Shown here: one piece after another, positions 44,392 to 52,769 of the stretch
Layout of the letters: each line of letters opens with the position of its first letter
Numbering within the stretch: the stretch's first letter is position 1
Source of the DNA: Actinomycetospora corticicola
GTDB taxonomy: Bacteria > Actinomycetota > Actinomycetes > Mycobacteriales > Pseudonocardiaceae
Length of the DNA: 64,000 nt
Direction of reading: 5' to 3'
Assembly: GCF_013409505.1 (NCBI RefSeq)
Contig: NZ_JACCBN010000001.1
Location: 1,550,001-1,614,000, forward strand
Notes under the pieces: model-generated
Database searches by the model: none
What the model saw: the letters and a program-made list of their open reading frames with translations, nothing else
Told to the model about the DNA's origin: nothing
Translations under genes and position numbers: made by a program

Positions 44392-46515
44392 TCACTTCGA
44401 CGCGCGCGCGATGGTGCGGCGGGCGGCGTCGACGACGGCCTCGGCGGTGAAACCGAACTTCTCGAACAGGGTCTCGTAGTCCGCGCTGGCACCGAAGTGC
44501 TCGATGGACACGGGCTCACCCGTCGTCCCGAGCAGGCGGTACCAGGGCTGCGCCACGCCGGCCTCGACGGAGACGCGGGCGGTCACGGCCGCGGGGATGA
44601 CGCTCTCCTGGTAGTCCGCGTCCTGGTTCTCGAACCAGTCGAGGCAGGGCATCGAGACCACACGGGTGGGAACGCCGTCGGCCTCGAGGGTCTTCCGCGC
44701 CTCGACCGCGAGCTGCACCTCGGAGCCGGTGGCCACGAGGATCACCTGCGGGTCGCCGGAGGCGTCCTCGAGCACGTAGCCGCCGCGCGCGACGCCCTCG
44801 GCCGAGGTGCCCTCGAGCACCGGCAGGTTCTGCCGGGTGAGCGCGAGACCGGCCGGGCCGGTCGGGTTGTCGAGGACCGCCCGGAACGCGTACGCGGTCT
44901 CGTTCGGGTCCGCGGGCCGGACGACGGACATGCGCGGGATGGCGCGCAGGCTCGCGAGCTGCTCGATCGGCTGGTGGGTCGGGCCGTCCTCGCCGAGGCC
45001 GATCGAGTCGTGGGTCCAGATGTAGGTGGTGTTGAGGTTCATCAGCGCCGCCAGGCGGACCGGGGGCCGCATGTAGTCGGAGAAGATGAGGAAGGTGCCA
45101 CCGAACACGCGGGTGCCGCCGTGCAGGGCGATGCCGTTGAGGATCGAGCCCATGGCGTGCTCGCGGACGCCGAAGTGCAGCACGCGGCCGTACTCGTTCA
45201 TCCGGCCCCAGTTGTTGGTCTCCACGCTGGAGGGACCGAACGACGGCGAGTCGGGGATCGTCGTGTTGTTGCTCTCGGCGAGGTCGGCCGAGCCGCCCCA
45301 CAGCTCCGGGAGCTCCGGGCCCACCGCACCGAGGATCTTCTGCAGCGCCTTGCGGGTGGCGAGCGGCTTGTCGTCGGTGGTCCAGGTCGGCAGCTTGTCC
45401 GCCCAGCCGGCCGGGAGCTCCCGCTTCGCCATGCGGTCGAAGAGCTCGCGGCGCTCCGGGTTGGCCTGCGCCCAGTCGTCGAACTTCTTCGTCCAGGCCT
45501 CGTGGGCCTGGTGGCCGCGGTCCTTGACCTGGCGGGCGTGCGCGAGGACCTCGTCCTCGATCTGGAACGACTTCTCCGGGTCGAAGCCGAGGATCTTCTT
45601 GACCTCGGCGACCTCGTCGTCCCCGAGTGCCGCGCCGTGCGCCGCGCCGGTGTTCATCTTCTCCGGCGCGGGATAGCCGATGACGGTGCGCAGCGCGATG
45701 AAGCTGGGGCGCCCGGTCTCGGCCTTCGCGTTCTCGATGGCCTCGCGGATGCCGACGACGTTCTCGCCGCCGCGCACCACCTGGGTGTGCCAGCCGTAGG
45801 CCTCGTAGCGGGCCACCACGTCCTCGGAGAGCGCCACCGAGGTGTCGTCCTCGATCGAGATGTGGTTGTCGTCGTAGAAGACGACGAGGTTGCCCAGCTG
45901 CTGGCGGCCGGCGATCGAGCTGGCCTCGGCGGTGACGCCCTCCTCGATGTCACCGTCGGAGGCGATGACGTAGACGAAGTGGTCGAACGGGCTCTCGCCC
46001 GGTGCCGCCTCGGGGTCCCAGAGACCACGCTCGCGGCGGGCCGCCATCGCCATGCCGACGCTCGAGGCCAGACCCTGGCCGAGCGGGCCGGTGGTGATCT
46101 CGACCCCGGTCGTGTGGCCGTGCTCGGGGTGGCCCGGAGTCCTCGAGTTCCAGGTGCGCAGCGCCTCGAGGTCGCCCATCTCCAGGCCGTAGCCGGAGAG
46201 GAACAGCTGGATGTACAGGGTCAGGCTGGAGTGCCCGGCGGAGAGCACGAAGCGGTCGCGACCCGGCCAGTTCGCGTCGGCCGGGTCATGCGTCATCGTG
46301 TGCTGGAACAGCGTGTAGGCCAGCGGCGCCAGGGACATCGCGGTGCCCGGGTGACCGTTCCCGACCTTCTGCACCGCGTCGGCGGCGAGCACGCGGACCG
46401 TGTCGACCGCGCGCTGGTCGAGGTCGGACCAGTCGTCGGGACGGTGCGGGGTGGTGAGGGCTTCGATCTCCTCGGGCGACTCGCTCGCCGGGTGGGTGCT
46501 CTCGGTCGTGGTCAC
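44392..46515 (-). CDS. tkt: Transketolase
   Basis: Thiamine-diphosphate enzyme of the non-oxidative pentose phosphate pathway. GNGHPGTAMSLAPLA, TPP motif SDGDIEEGVTAEASSI ending in DDNHISIEDD, and EDGPTHQPIEQ; 707 residues. GTG preceded by AGGGAGAGC. First gene of tkt-tal-pgi-zwf-opcA-pgl, divergent from ctaB. Confidence 0.97.
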   Translation of the reverse strand: MTTTESTHPASESPEEIEALTTPHRPDDWSDLDQRAVDTVRVLAADAVQKVGNGHPGTAMSLAPLAYTLFQHTMTHDPADANWPGRDRFVLSAGHSSLTLYIQLFLSGYGLEMGDLEALRTWNSRTPGHPEHGHTTGVEITTGPLGQGLASSVGMAMAARRERGLWDPEAAPGESPFDHFVYVIASDGDIEEGVTAEASSIAGRQQLGNLVVFYDDNHISIEDDTSVALSEDVVARYEAYGWHTQVVRGGENVVGIREAIENAKAETGRPSFIALRTVIGYPAPEKMNTGAAHGAALGDDEVAEVKKILGFDPEKSFQIEDEVLAHARQVKDRGHQAHEAWTKKFDDWAQANPERRELFDRMAKRELPAGWADKLPTWTTDDKPLATRKALQKILGAVGPELPELWGGSADLAESNNTTIPDSPSFGPSSVETNNWGRMNEYGRVLHFGVREHAMGSILNGIALHGGTRVFGGTFLIFSDYMRPPVRLAALMNLNTTYIWTHDSIGLGEDGPTHQPIEQLASLRAIPRMSVVRPADPNETAYAFRAVLDNPTGPAGLALTRQNLPVLEGTSAEGVARGGYVLEDASGDPQVILVATGSEVQLAVEARKTLEADGVPTRVVSMPCLDWFENQDADYQESVIPAAVTARVSVEAGVAQPWYRLLGTTGEPVSIEHFGASADYETLFEKFGFTAEAVVDAARRTIARASK

Positions 46516-46972
46516 GAACCTGCTCTCCCTGTGTCTCACGTCGTGAGCCGTACGCGCGTGGTAGCGGCCCTGTTGTCCGGATCCCTCCCGACGCGGCTCG
46601 GGCGCCCCGGTGGGTCCGGGTCGCACCGGTGCGATCTGGATCGATCCGGAATGTCCGTCGAGCCCATGCTGTCACGGCGGGGCGACACCACGGGAACCGT
46701 CGGGTGACCAGTCGGGCGACCAGTTGCCCGACCAGTGGCGCTAATACCCGCTGGGCGCCGCACGGACACGCCCGGGCGGGGCCCGACGAGGCACGACGTG
46801 TGGCCCTCTAGGATCGATCTCTGCGCTCGCGCGCGTGACGTGCCCCGCACCATCACCCCCCTCCGGGGGGCGGGCGAGCGCGAGGGGCGCCCGGGGTGCA
46901 GACTGCATCCACGACAGCGTGTAGGAGGCGGCCCGACGGGCCGCCGAACGCCTGAGAGGACCGGGTGATCGG
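46516..46972. promoter_or_regulatory. Divergent control region tkt/ctaB (457 bases, no gene)
   Basis: Contains palindrome GGATCGATCC (46638-46647), three tandem 12-mers (46701-46736), a -10-like TAGGAT (46809-46814) facing ctaB, and two hairpins in the ctaB leader: CCCCCC-TCC-GGGGGG (46856-46870) and GGCGGCCC-GAC-GGGCCGCC (46926-46944). The leader of about 155 bases is long for this genome. No coding frame with family support lies here. Confidence 0.5.
46701..46736 (+). repeat. Three tandem 12-base repeats
   Basis: CGGGTGACCAGT, CGGGCGACCAGT and TGCCCGACCAGT follow each other without gap; all end GACCAGT. Spacing of about one helical turn suggests a protein-binding array, though none is known. 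Confidence 0.5.
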
Positions 46973-47929
46973 GTGAGCACGGCGGTCGGTCCGACGCCGA
47001 CGGGGGCGAGGACCGGGCTCGGCGGGTACTGGGACCGCTCCGTGGCCACCGTCCGCGCGTACCTCGCGTTGACCAAGGCCCGGATCATCGAGCAGCTGCT
47101 CGTGGTCACCGTGCCGGCGATGATGCTCGCGCAGCGTGCGGTGCCCTCGCTCTGGTTGGTCCTGGCGGTGCTGCTCGGCGGCGCCATGGCCGCGGCGAGC
47201 GCCCACGCGCTGAACTGCGTGATCGACGCCGACATCGACGCCAAGATGGCCCGCACGCGGAAGCGGCCGCTGGCGCGCGACGCCGTGCCGCGCTCCCACG
47301 CCCTGGTGTTCGGCCTGGTGCTGGGGGCGATCTCGGCCGTGTGGCTGGGCCTCACCGCCAACTGGACGGCCGCGGCCCTCTCGGTCGCCGCGATCGCCTT
47401 CTACATCGTGGTCTACACGCTGGTGCTCAAGCGCCGGACCTCGCAGAACATCGTGTGGGGCGGCGCCGCCGGCTGCATGCCCGTCGTCATCGGGTGGGCG
47501 GCCGTCACCGGCAACGTCGGCTGGCCGGCCCTGGTGCTCTTCGGGATCATCTTCTTCTGGACCCCACCGCACTTCTGGGCCCTCGCGATGCGCTACCGCG
47601 ACGAGTACGCCGCCGCCGGGGTGCCGATGCTCCCCGTGGTCGCGTCCCCGCAGCGGGTCTCGCGCCAGATCGTCCTCTACTCGTGGGCGATGGTGGCCTG
47701 GTCGGTGCTCCTGGTCCCGGCCACGTCGTGGATCTACCTCGCCACCGCCGTCGTCGGCGGCACGTGGTTCCTCGTCGCCGCCCACCGGCTGGACCGGGCC
47801 GTGCACCGCGACGAGGTCGTCAACTCGATGCGCCTGTTCCACCTGTCGAACACCTACCTCACGGGTCTGTTCGTCGCGGTGGCGGTGGACTCGGCCTTCG
47901 GGTGGCCGGTCTTCGGCTGGCCCTTCTAG
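46973..47929 (+). CDS. ctaB: Protohaem IX farnesyltransferase (haem O synthase)
   Basis: Adds a farnesyl group to haem for cytochrome c oxidase. UbiA-type membrane enzyme with about eight or nine helices and the Asp-rich NCVIDADIDAKMARTRKRPL motif; second site MRYRDEY. 318 residues. GTG preceded by GAGAGGACC. ctaA lies about 2.1 kb downstream on the other strand, so the haem A pathway is nearly contiguous. Confidence 0.97.
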   Translation: MSTAVGPTPTGARTGLGGYWDRSVATVRAYLALTKARIIEQLLVVTVPAMMLAQRAVPSLWLVLAVLLGGAMAAASAHALNCVIDADIDAKMARTRKRPLARDAVPRSHALVFGLVLGAISAVWLGLTANWTAAALSVAAIAFYIVVYTLVLKRRTSQNIVWGGAAGCMPVVIGWAAVTGNVGWPALVLFGIIFFWTPPHFWALAMRYRDEYAAAGVPMLPVVASPQRVSRQIVLYSWAMVAWSVLLVPATSWIYLATAVVGGTWFLVAAHRLDRAVHRDEVVNSMRLFHLSNTYLTGLFVAVAVDSAFGWPVFGWPF

Positions 47930-47957
47930 CCCTGGCTGATCGTCCGGCCCCCCGCCG

Positions 47958-48013
47958 CGAGGTGCACATCAGGCATCTCCGGCGGCCCGGGAACCTGCAC
48001 CATGTGAATCTCG
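47958..48013 (+). repeat. 56-base hairpin repeat, copy C (diverged)
   Basis: Begins CGAGGTGCACATCAGGCA and carries GAACCTGC at the same offset as copies A and B; arms CGAGGTGCACATCAGG and CCTGCACCATGTG...CTCG can pair with small bulges. It lies 5 bases from the stop of the DUF559 gene. Confidence 0.6.
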
Positions 48014-48018
48014 TCGGA

Positions 48019-48882
48019 TCACACCGTGCAGCCGCGCAGCGCGAGGGTCTTCAGCAGGCGGCGGACGAACGCCAGCGGGAACAGCAGGTCGTCTGCCGTG
48101 CAGGGCACGACGATCCACCCGCACGATGCGAGCTCGGCGAGGCGTGACTGGTCGCGGCGCCACTGCTTGAGGTCCATCCGGTGTCCGTCGCCCTGGTACT
48201 CCGCGGCGACCTTGAACTCGTCCCAGCCGAAGTCGACGCGGGCCACGAAGAGGTACTGGGCATCACGGACCTCGAACTGCGGGGTCGGTGTCGGGACCTC
48301 GTTGCGCGCCATCGCCAGGCGCATCACCGTCTCCGGCCGGGAGCCCGACCGAGGGTCGGCAGCCTCGACCGCGGGTGCCACACGTCGGGCGCCGCGGGCT
48401 CCGGCCGGCCGGTCCAGCAACCGCGCCGGATCGAACTCGCCGACCCGGGCCAGGGCGTCGAGCGCGACCACCCCGTCGACGAAGCCGAGCCGGCGGACGA
48501 GATCCCACGCCGTCCGCTCCGTCGAGGTCACGAGGAGCCCGTCGACCTCCACGACGTCGTCCCCGGCGACGGTGTCCCGGCGGATGGACAGGCCCGGCCG
48601 TGGGCGGACGCTCCGTCGGCCCACGATCAGGTCGACCACCGCGTCCGGCGGGGCGATGTGGGCTCCGTGGACCTCGGCAGCTGCATATCCGCCCACGACC
48701 GGTGGGTCCCCACGCACATAGAGCACGGCCTCCCGCGCCCGTCCGACGAGATCGTCCGGGTCCGCGACCTGGTCCGTCAGCACCCGGACGTTGGGAAACA
48801 GACGTGTCGTCGACGGCCCGGCGAGCCGACCGCGCGTGATGTCTCCAGCTGCGAGGGCCTCGTTCGCCCGGAACGGCCCCAT
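48019..48882 (-). CDS. DUF559/Vsr-like endonuclease-domain protein
   Basis: Predicted nuclease of unknown role. N-terminal about 100 residues look like the AbiEi-like winged region often fused in this actinobacterial family (ANEALAAGDITRGRL). The C-terminal part has a Vsr-like PD-(D/E)xK core: VDFGWDEFKVAAEYQGDGH (candidate acidic residues) and the GWIVVPCTADDLL end. ATG 48882 chosen (MGPFRANEAL); a longer frame would run into a repeat. It stands between ctaB and qor, flanked by three hairpin repeats. 287 residues. Confidence 0.7.
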   Translation of the reverse strand: MGPFRANEALAAGDITRGRLAGPSTTRLFPNVRVLTDQVADPDDLVGRAREAVLYVRGDPPVVGGYAAAEVHGAHIAPPDAVVDLIVGRRSVRPRPGLSIRRDTVAGDDVVEVDGLLVTSTERTAWDLVRRLGFVDGVVALDALARVGEFDPARLLDRPAGARGARRVAPAVEAADPRSGSRPETVMRLAMARNEVPTPTPQFEVRDAQYLFVARVDFGWDEFKVAAEYQGDGHRMDLKQWRRDQSRLAELASCGWIVVPCTADDLLFPLAFVRRLLKTLALRGCTV

Positions 48883-48939
48883 GATGTGCTCCACACCAGC
48901 TTGGAGTCCGTCGACGCCCGATCGGTTCCGTCCGGTCTT

Positions 48940-48995
48940 CGAGGTGCACACCAGGCAGCCGCACGGCCGGAAGAACCTGCCTCACGTCACCCTCG
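48940..48995 (+). repeat. 56-base hairpin repeat, copy A
   Basis: Same orientation as copy B, differing at 3 of 56 positions; AGGCAG and CTGCCT inside can pair around an 18-base loop, with GAGG/CCTC at the ends. Lies 57 bases upstream of the DUF559 start. Confidence 0.75.
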
Positions 48996-49020
48996 CGTAG
49001 GCAGCTGGCCCACCGCCCGG

Positions 49021-49076
49021 CGAGGTGCACACCAGGCAGCCGCACGGCCCGCGGAACCTGCCTCACGTCACCCTCG
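49021..49076 (+). repeat. 56-base hairpin repeat, copy B
   Basis: Starts 81 bases after copy A. Its last 9 bases cover the final codons and stop of qor, so the repeat has become part of that gene's end. Confidence 0.75.
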
Positions 49077-50039
49077 GGACGGCACCAGCAGCAGCTTCCC
49101 CGACGTGGCCCGGCCCTCGAGGTCACGGTGCGCGTCGGCGGCCGCCTCGAGGGGGTAGCGGGCGCCGATCCGCACCGACAGCGACCCGTCCGCCACGGCC
49201 GCGAACACCTCGGCCGCCCGCGAGCGCAGCTCAGCAGTCGTCCGCACGTGCCACCCCAACGACGGGCGGGTGAGGTACACCGAGCCGGCCGCGTTGAGTC
49301 GCTGCGGGTCGACCGGCGGCACCGGTCCGGACGCCGCGCCGTACAGCACCAGCACGCCCCGCACGCGCAACGAGGCCAGGGAACCGTCGAACGTCGTCGC
49401 GCCCACCCCGTCGTACACGGCCGCGACGCCGTCACCCGAGGTCAGCGCGCGCACCTCCTCGGCGAACCCCTCGTAGCCCAGCACGTGCGCCGCCCCCGCG
49501 GACCGGGCCAACGAGGCCTTCTCCGCGGTCGACGTCGTCGCGACGACGGTCGCCCCCAGCGAGGACGCCATCTGGCACAGCAACAGCCCCATGCCGCCCG
49601 CCCCGGCGTGTACGAGCACGGTGTCGCCCGGGCGCACGGCGTAGGTGTCGTGCACCAGGACGTGGGCGGTCAGCCCCTGCAGCAGGACGGCCGCCGCCAC
49701 GTCGGCCGACACCCCCGGGGGCACCGGCACGCACCGCGCCGCCGGGACCGCCGCCGTCTCGGCGTAGGCCCCCGGACCGTCGCAGAACGCCACCACGTCG
49801 CCTACGGCCACGTCGGACACCGACGACCCCACCGCGCGCACGGTCCCGGCACCCTCCAGCCCGGGCACCGTCGGCAGGGTCGACGGGTACAGGCCGCTGC
49901 GCAGGTAGGTGTCGATGTAGTTCACCCCGGCGGCGGCGACGTCGACGAGCACGTCCTCCGCGCCGACGTCCGGCTCGGGCACCTCGGACGGGACCAGGAC
50001 CTCGGGCCCGCCGTGGGCCTCGACACGAACGGCACGCAT
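49068..50039 (-). CDS. Zinc-type quinone oxidoreductase (QOR family)
   Basis: NADPH:quinone reductase-like MDR protein. GroES-like N-terminus (GVNYIDTYLRSGLYP), Rossmann motif HAGAGGMGLLLCQMA, YDGVGATTFDGSL; 323 residues and no structural zinc site visible. ATG 50039 has TAGGGT 8 bases upstream. Homologous placement to qor (Rv1454c) near ctaB. Confidence 0.9.
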   Translation of the reverse strand: MRAVRVEAHGGPEVLVPSEVPEPDVGAEDVLVDVAAAGVNYIDTYLRSGLYPSTLPTVPGLEGAGTVRAVGSSVSDVAVGDVVAFCDGPGAYAETAAVPAARCVPVPPGVSADVAAAVLLQGLTAHVLVHDTYAVRPGDTVLVHAGAGGMGLLLCQMASSLGATVVATTSTAEKASLARSAGAAHVLGYEGFAEEVRALTSGDGVAAVYDGVGATTFDGSLASLRVRGVLVLYGAASGPVPPVDPQRLNAAGSVYLTRPSLGWHVRTTAELRSRAAEVFAAVADGSLSVRIGARYPLEAAADAHRDLEGRATSGKLLLVPSRG

Positions 50040-50047
50040 GCCGCCGG

Positions 50048-50053
50048 ACCCTA
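50048..50053 (-). promoter_or_regulatory. -10 box for leaderless qor
   Basis: TAGGGT on the minus strand, 8 bases before the ATG. Confidence 0.45.
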
Positions 50054-50998
50054 GGCCTGCGCCGCCACCATCTCCCGCGGGGAGCTTCCCCACGACGGGT
50101 CGGCGACCGCGGGTCGCGTCGTCCCGGCCCACAGCCACGCCGTCGCCGCGACGACGAGCATCGAGCCCAGCACGTGCAGCGCCACGAGCACCTCGGGCAC
50201 GCCGATGGCGTACTGGATGCCACCGAGCAGGCCCTGGGCCAGGGTCACCCCGACCAGCACCCGGAACCGCACCAGCACCGACCGCGGGGCGGCCACGGCG
50301 TGCAGCAGGAAGCCGAGCCCGACGAGCAGGCCGAGGAACGCGAAGAGCACGTGGGCGTGCGCCATCGCGAGGTCGGCGACCGAGAACGCGGTCAACCGGG
50401 GCGTCGCGGGGTCCCCGGCGTGCGGCCCGGCCGCCGTGACCAGCGTGCCCAGCACCACCAGCACGAACAGCACCCCGGCGCTCACCCCGACCAGCCCGCG
50501 CACGGACCGCGGCACGACCGTCTCCCGCTGCTCGGCGGCGTCCGGCAGGGCCCAGGCGTCGCGGGCCAGCAGCACCGCCAGCCACACGAGCGGCACGGAG
50601 ACGATGAAGTGCGGCGCGACGGTGTACCAGGCGAGCCCGGTGAGCACGGTGATCCCGCCGAGGACCGCCTGCGCGACCACGCCCAACGGCATGGTGCAGG
50701 CCAGCAGGAGCAGTCGGCGGCGGCGCGGGCGCACGAACAGGGCGGCGATCACGCACGCCGCGGTGACGAGTACGAGCGCGATGCCGAGCAGCCGGTTGCC
50801 GAACTCGATCCACTGGTGCAGCACGGCCACCTCGGCGTGCGCGACCGGGACCATGCTGCCCGGGAAGCACTGCGGCCAGGTCGGGCAGCCCAGGCCGGAG
50901 CCGGTGACGCGCACGGCGGCGCCGGTCACCGCGATCCCGCCCTGGCCGACCACGGCAGCGACCGCGAGCCCTCGCATCAGGGCCGGGGGAGTCCTCAC
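50051..50998 (-). CDS. ctaA: Haem A synthase (COX15/CtaA family)
   Basis: Oxidises haem O to haem A. About eight helices; a loop Cys pair CPTWPQC after the first helix; ligand His in LHQWIEFGNRLLG and in the second half AHAHVLFAF and LVALHVLG. 315 residues. GTG chosen for leaderless spacing from TAGGCT; a later ATG (residue 8) would remove only a short tail. Confidence 0.93.
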   Translation of the reverse strand: MRTPPALMRGLAVAAVVGQGGIAVTGAAVRVTGSGLGCPTWPQCFPGSMVPVAHAEVAVLHQWIEFGNRLLGIALVLVTAACVIAALFVRPRRRRLLLLACTMPLGVVAQAVLGGITVLTGLAWYTVAPHFIVSVPLVWLAVLLARDAWALPDAAEQRETVVPRSVRGLVGVSAGVLFVLVVLGTLVTAAGPHAGDPATPRLTAFSVADLAMAHAHVLFAFLGLLVGLGFLLHAVAAPRSVLVRFRVLVGVTLAQGLLGGIQYAIGVPEVLVALHVLGSMLVVAATAWLWAGTTRPAVADPSWGSSPREMVAAQA

Positions 50999-51004
50999 CG
51001 GGCC

Positions 51005-51010
51005 AGCCTA
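51005..51010 (-). promoter_or_regulatory. -10 box for leaderless ctaA
   Basis: TAGGCT on the minus strand, 6 bases before the ctaA GTG. Confidence 0.5.
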
Positions 51011-51022
51011 CGACAGGGCGTC

Positions 51023-51042
51023 GGAGACGCAGCGGAGCGGAG
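51023..51042 (+). repeat. Dispersed 20-base repeat, copy
   Basis: GGAGACGCAGCGGAGCGGAG, identical to 38202-38221. It lies between ctaA and the ABC permease end. Confidence 0.6.
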
Positions 51043-51060
51043 TGCGACCACGAGGAGGCG

Positions 51061-51840
51061 TCAGTCCCACTTCAGCGTGCGGCCCGCCACCAGCCCGGCC
51101 ACGACGCCCCACACGAGCAGCACCACGACGTGCCCGAGCCCCGGCGTCCCGCCGAGCAGCACGTCCCGCAGCCCCTCCGCGAGTGCCCCACTGGGCAGCA
51201 GCACCACGAGCGCCCCCAGCGGACCCGGCAGCTGGTCGGCCGGCACCACGATCCCGCCGACGAACAGCAGGACGAACCACACGACGTTGGCGATCACGAG
51301 CACGAGGTCGGCCCGGACCGAGCCGCCCAGCAGCAGCCCACAGGCCCCGAACGCGCCCGCGCCGATCACGACGAGCAGGAGGGCCCAGCCGAGCGACCCG
51401 GCGTCGGGACGCCATCCCAGCGCCAGCGCGACCCCGCCGAGCACGACCACCTGGATGACGACGACGGCGGCCATCCCGCCGAGCCGGCCGGTCACCACGA
51501 GCCAGCGCGGGATCGCGGTCGCCGCGAGCCGCCGCATGAGGCCGTAGCGGCGGTCGAAGCCCAGCGCGATCGCCTGCGAGGTGAAGCCGGTGGACATCAT
51601 CGCGAGCGCGAGCACGGTGCCGAGAGCGGCGTTCACCCGCGGCTCGGGGAGCTCCACGAGGCCCTGGAGCAGGGTGAGCCCGACCAGGAGCGCCAGCGGG
51701 ATGACGAGGGTCAGCAGCAGCTGCTCGGAGTGGCGCAGCGCGAGCAGCGTCTCGGTGCGCGTGTGCACGGCGAGCATGCGGCCGCGCGAGCCGACGCCGG
51801 GCTCGGGGGAGAAGGTGCCGTCCTCGAACGCCGTGCTCAC
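51061..51840 (-). CDS. ABC transporter permease (ABC-2 type)
   Basis: Membrane subunit of an exporter with the adjoining ATPase. Six hydrophobic helices in 259 residues after a 40-residue cytoplasmic start; ABC-2 fold pattern with VPADQLPGPLGALVVLLPSGALAEGLRD near the end (first part). GTG overlaps the ATPase stop (GTGA). Same place as Rv1457c; substrate unknown. Confidence 0.9.
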   Translation of the reverse strand: MSTAFEDGTFSPEPGVGSRGRMLAVHTRTETLLALRHSEQLLLTLVIPLALLVGLTLLQGLVELPEPRVNAALGTVLALAMMSTGFTSQAIALGFDRRYGLMRRLAATAIPRWLVVTGRLGGMAAVVVIQVVVLGGVALALGWRPDAGSLGWALLLVVIGAGAFGACGLLLGGSVRADLVLVIANVVWFVLLFVGGIVVPADQLPGPLGALVVLLPSGALAEGLRDVLLGGTPGLGHVVVLLVWGVVAGLVAGRTLKWD

Positions 51841-52760
51841 GAGCGCAGCTCCCGTCCGGTGAGGTCGAGGAAGACGTCCTCGAGGCTGCGGCGCCCGACG
51901 CGGACGTCGTCGGCGAGGACACCCTGGCGGGCGCACCAGGCGGTGACGGCGGCGAGCACCTGGGGGTCGATGTGACCGGAGACCGTGTAGTGCCCCGCGG
52001 GGCCCTCCTTGGCCAGGTAGCCCTCGGGCAGCACGCCCTCGAGCAGCGTGAGGTCCATGCCGCCCGGGGCGCGGAAGCGCATCGTCTCCTCGGCGCCGGC
52101 GGTGGTCAGCTCGTCCGGCGAGCCGGCGGCGACGACCCGGCCGTGGTCGACGATCACGACGTCGTCGGCCAGCGCCTCGGCCTCCTGCATGAAGTGCGTG
52201 GTCAGCAGCACGGCCACGCCGTCGGCGCGCAGGGCGCGGACGAGGTCCCACACGAGGTGGCGGCCCTGCGGGTCGAGGCTGGAGGTCGGCTCGTCGAGGA
52301 ACACGAGCTCGGGCCGCCCGACGATCGCGCAGGCCAGGCTGAGCCGCTGCTGCTGACCGCCGGAGAGCCGCTTGTAGGGCAGCTTCGCGCAGGAGTCGAG
52401 GCCGAGGGTCGAGATCAGCCAGCCGGTGTCGAGCGGGTGCGCCGAGCAGGCGGCGACGAGGTCGAGCATCTCGCGCACCCGCACCATCGGGTACGCCCCG
52501 CCGCCCTGCGGCATCACGCCCATGCGGGCCCGCAGCGCCTCCGGGGCGCCCGCCGGGTCCGCCCCGAGCACCCGCACCGCACCCGCTGTCCGGGACCGGA
52601 AGCCCTCGCACACCTCGACGGTGGTGGTCTTGCCGGCACCGTTGGGTCCGAGCAGGGCGAGGACCCGCCCGTGGTGCAGGTCGAGGTCGAGCCCGTCGAC
52701 CGCGGTCGTCGCGCCGTAGCGCACCACGAGGTCGCGCACCTCGACGGCCGGTTGACTCAC
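51837..52760 (-). CDS. ABC transporter ATP-binding protein
   Basis: Energises the adjoining permease. Walker A GPNGAGKTT, signature LSGGQQQR, Walker B LVFLDEPTSSLD, H-loop LLTTHFMQEAE; a C-terminal domain of about 90 residues follows, as in drug or glycolipid exporters of this class. 307 residues. Homologue position Rv1458c; with MptB next door an envelope role is possible. Confidence 0.94.
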   Translation of the reverse strand: MSQPAVEVRDLVVRYGATTAVDGLDLDLHHGRVLALLGPNGAGKTTTVEVCEGFRSRTAGAVRVLGADPAGAPEALRARMGVMPQGGGAYPMVRVREMLDLVAACSAHPLDTGWLISTLGLDSCAKLPYKRLSGGQQQRLSLACAIVGRPELVFLDEPTSSLDPQGRHLVWDLVRALRADGVAVLLTTHFMQEAEALADDVVIVDHGRVVAAGSPDELTTAGAEETMRFRAPGGMDLTLLEGVLPEGYLAKEGPAGHYTVSGHIDPQVLAAVTAWCARQGVLADDVRVGRRSLEDVFLDLTGRELRS

Positions 52761-52769
52761 GCCGCCAGC

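Noticed and set aside
43432-46707. 1091-codon open frame opposite tal and tkt
   Set aside because: Low-complexity Arg/Gly/Val composition and fully antisense to two genes with complete family motifs; a high-GC artefact.
46875-46972. Possible TPP riboswitch before ctaB (CGGGGTGC and CTGAGA present)
   Set aside because: The second half core (GAACCTGATC and the AGGGA end) is absent and ctaB has no thiamine link.
48883-48951. Longer start for the DUF559 gene
   Set aside because: The extra residues are encoded partly by repeat copy A and lack similarity; MGPFRANEAL is the family-like start.
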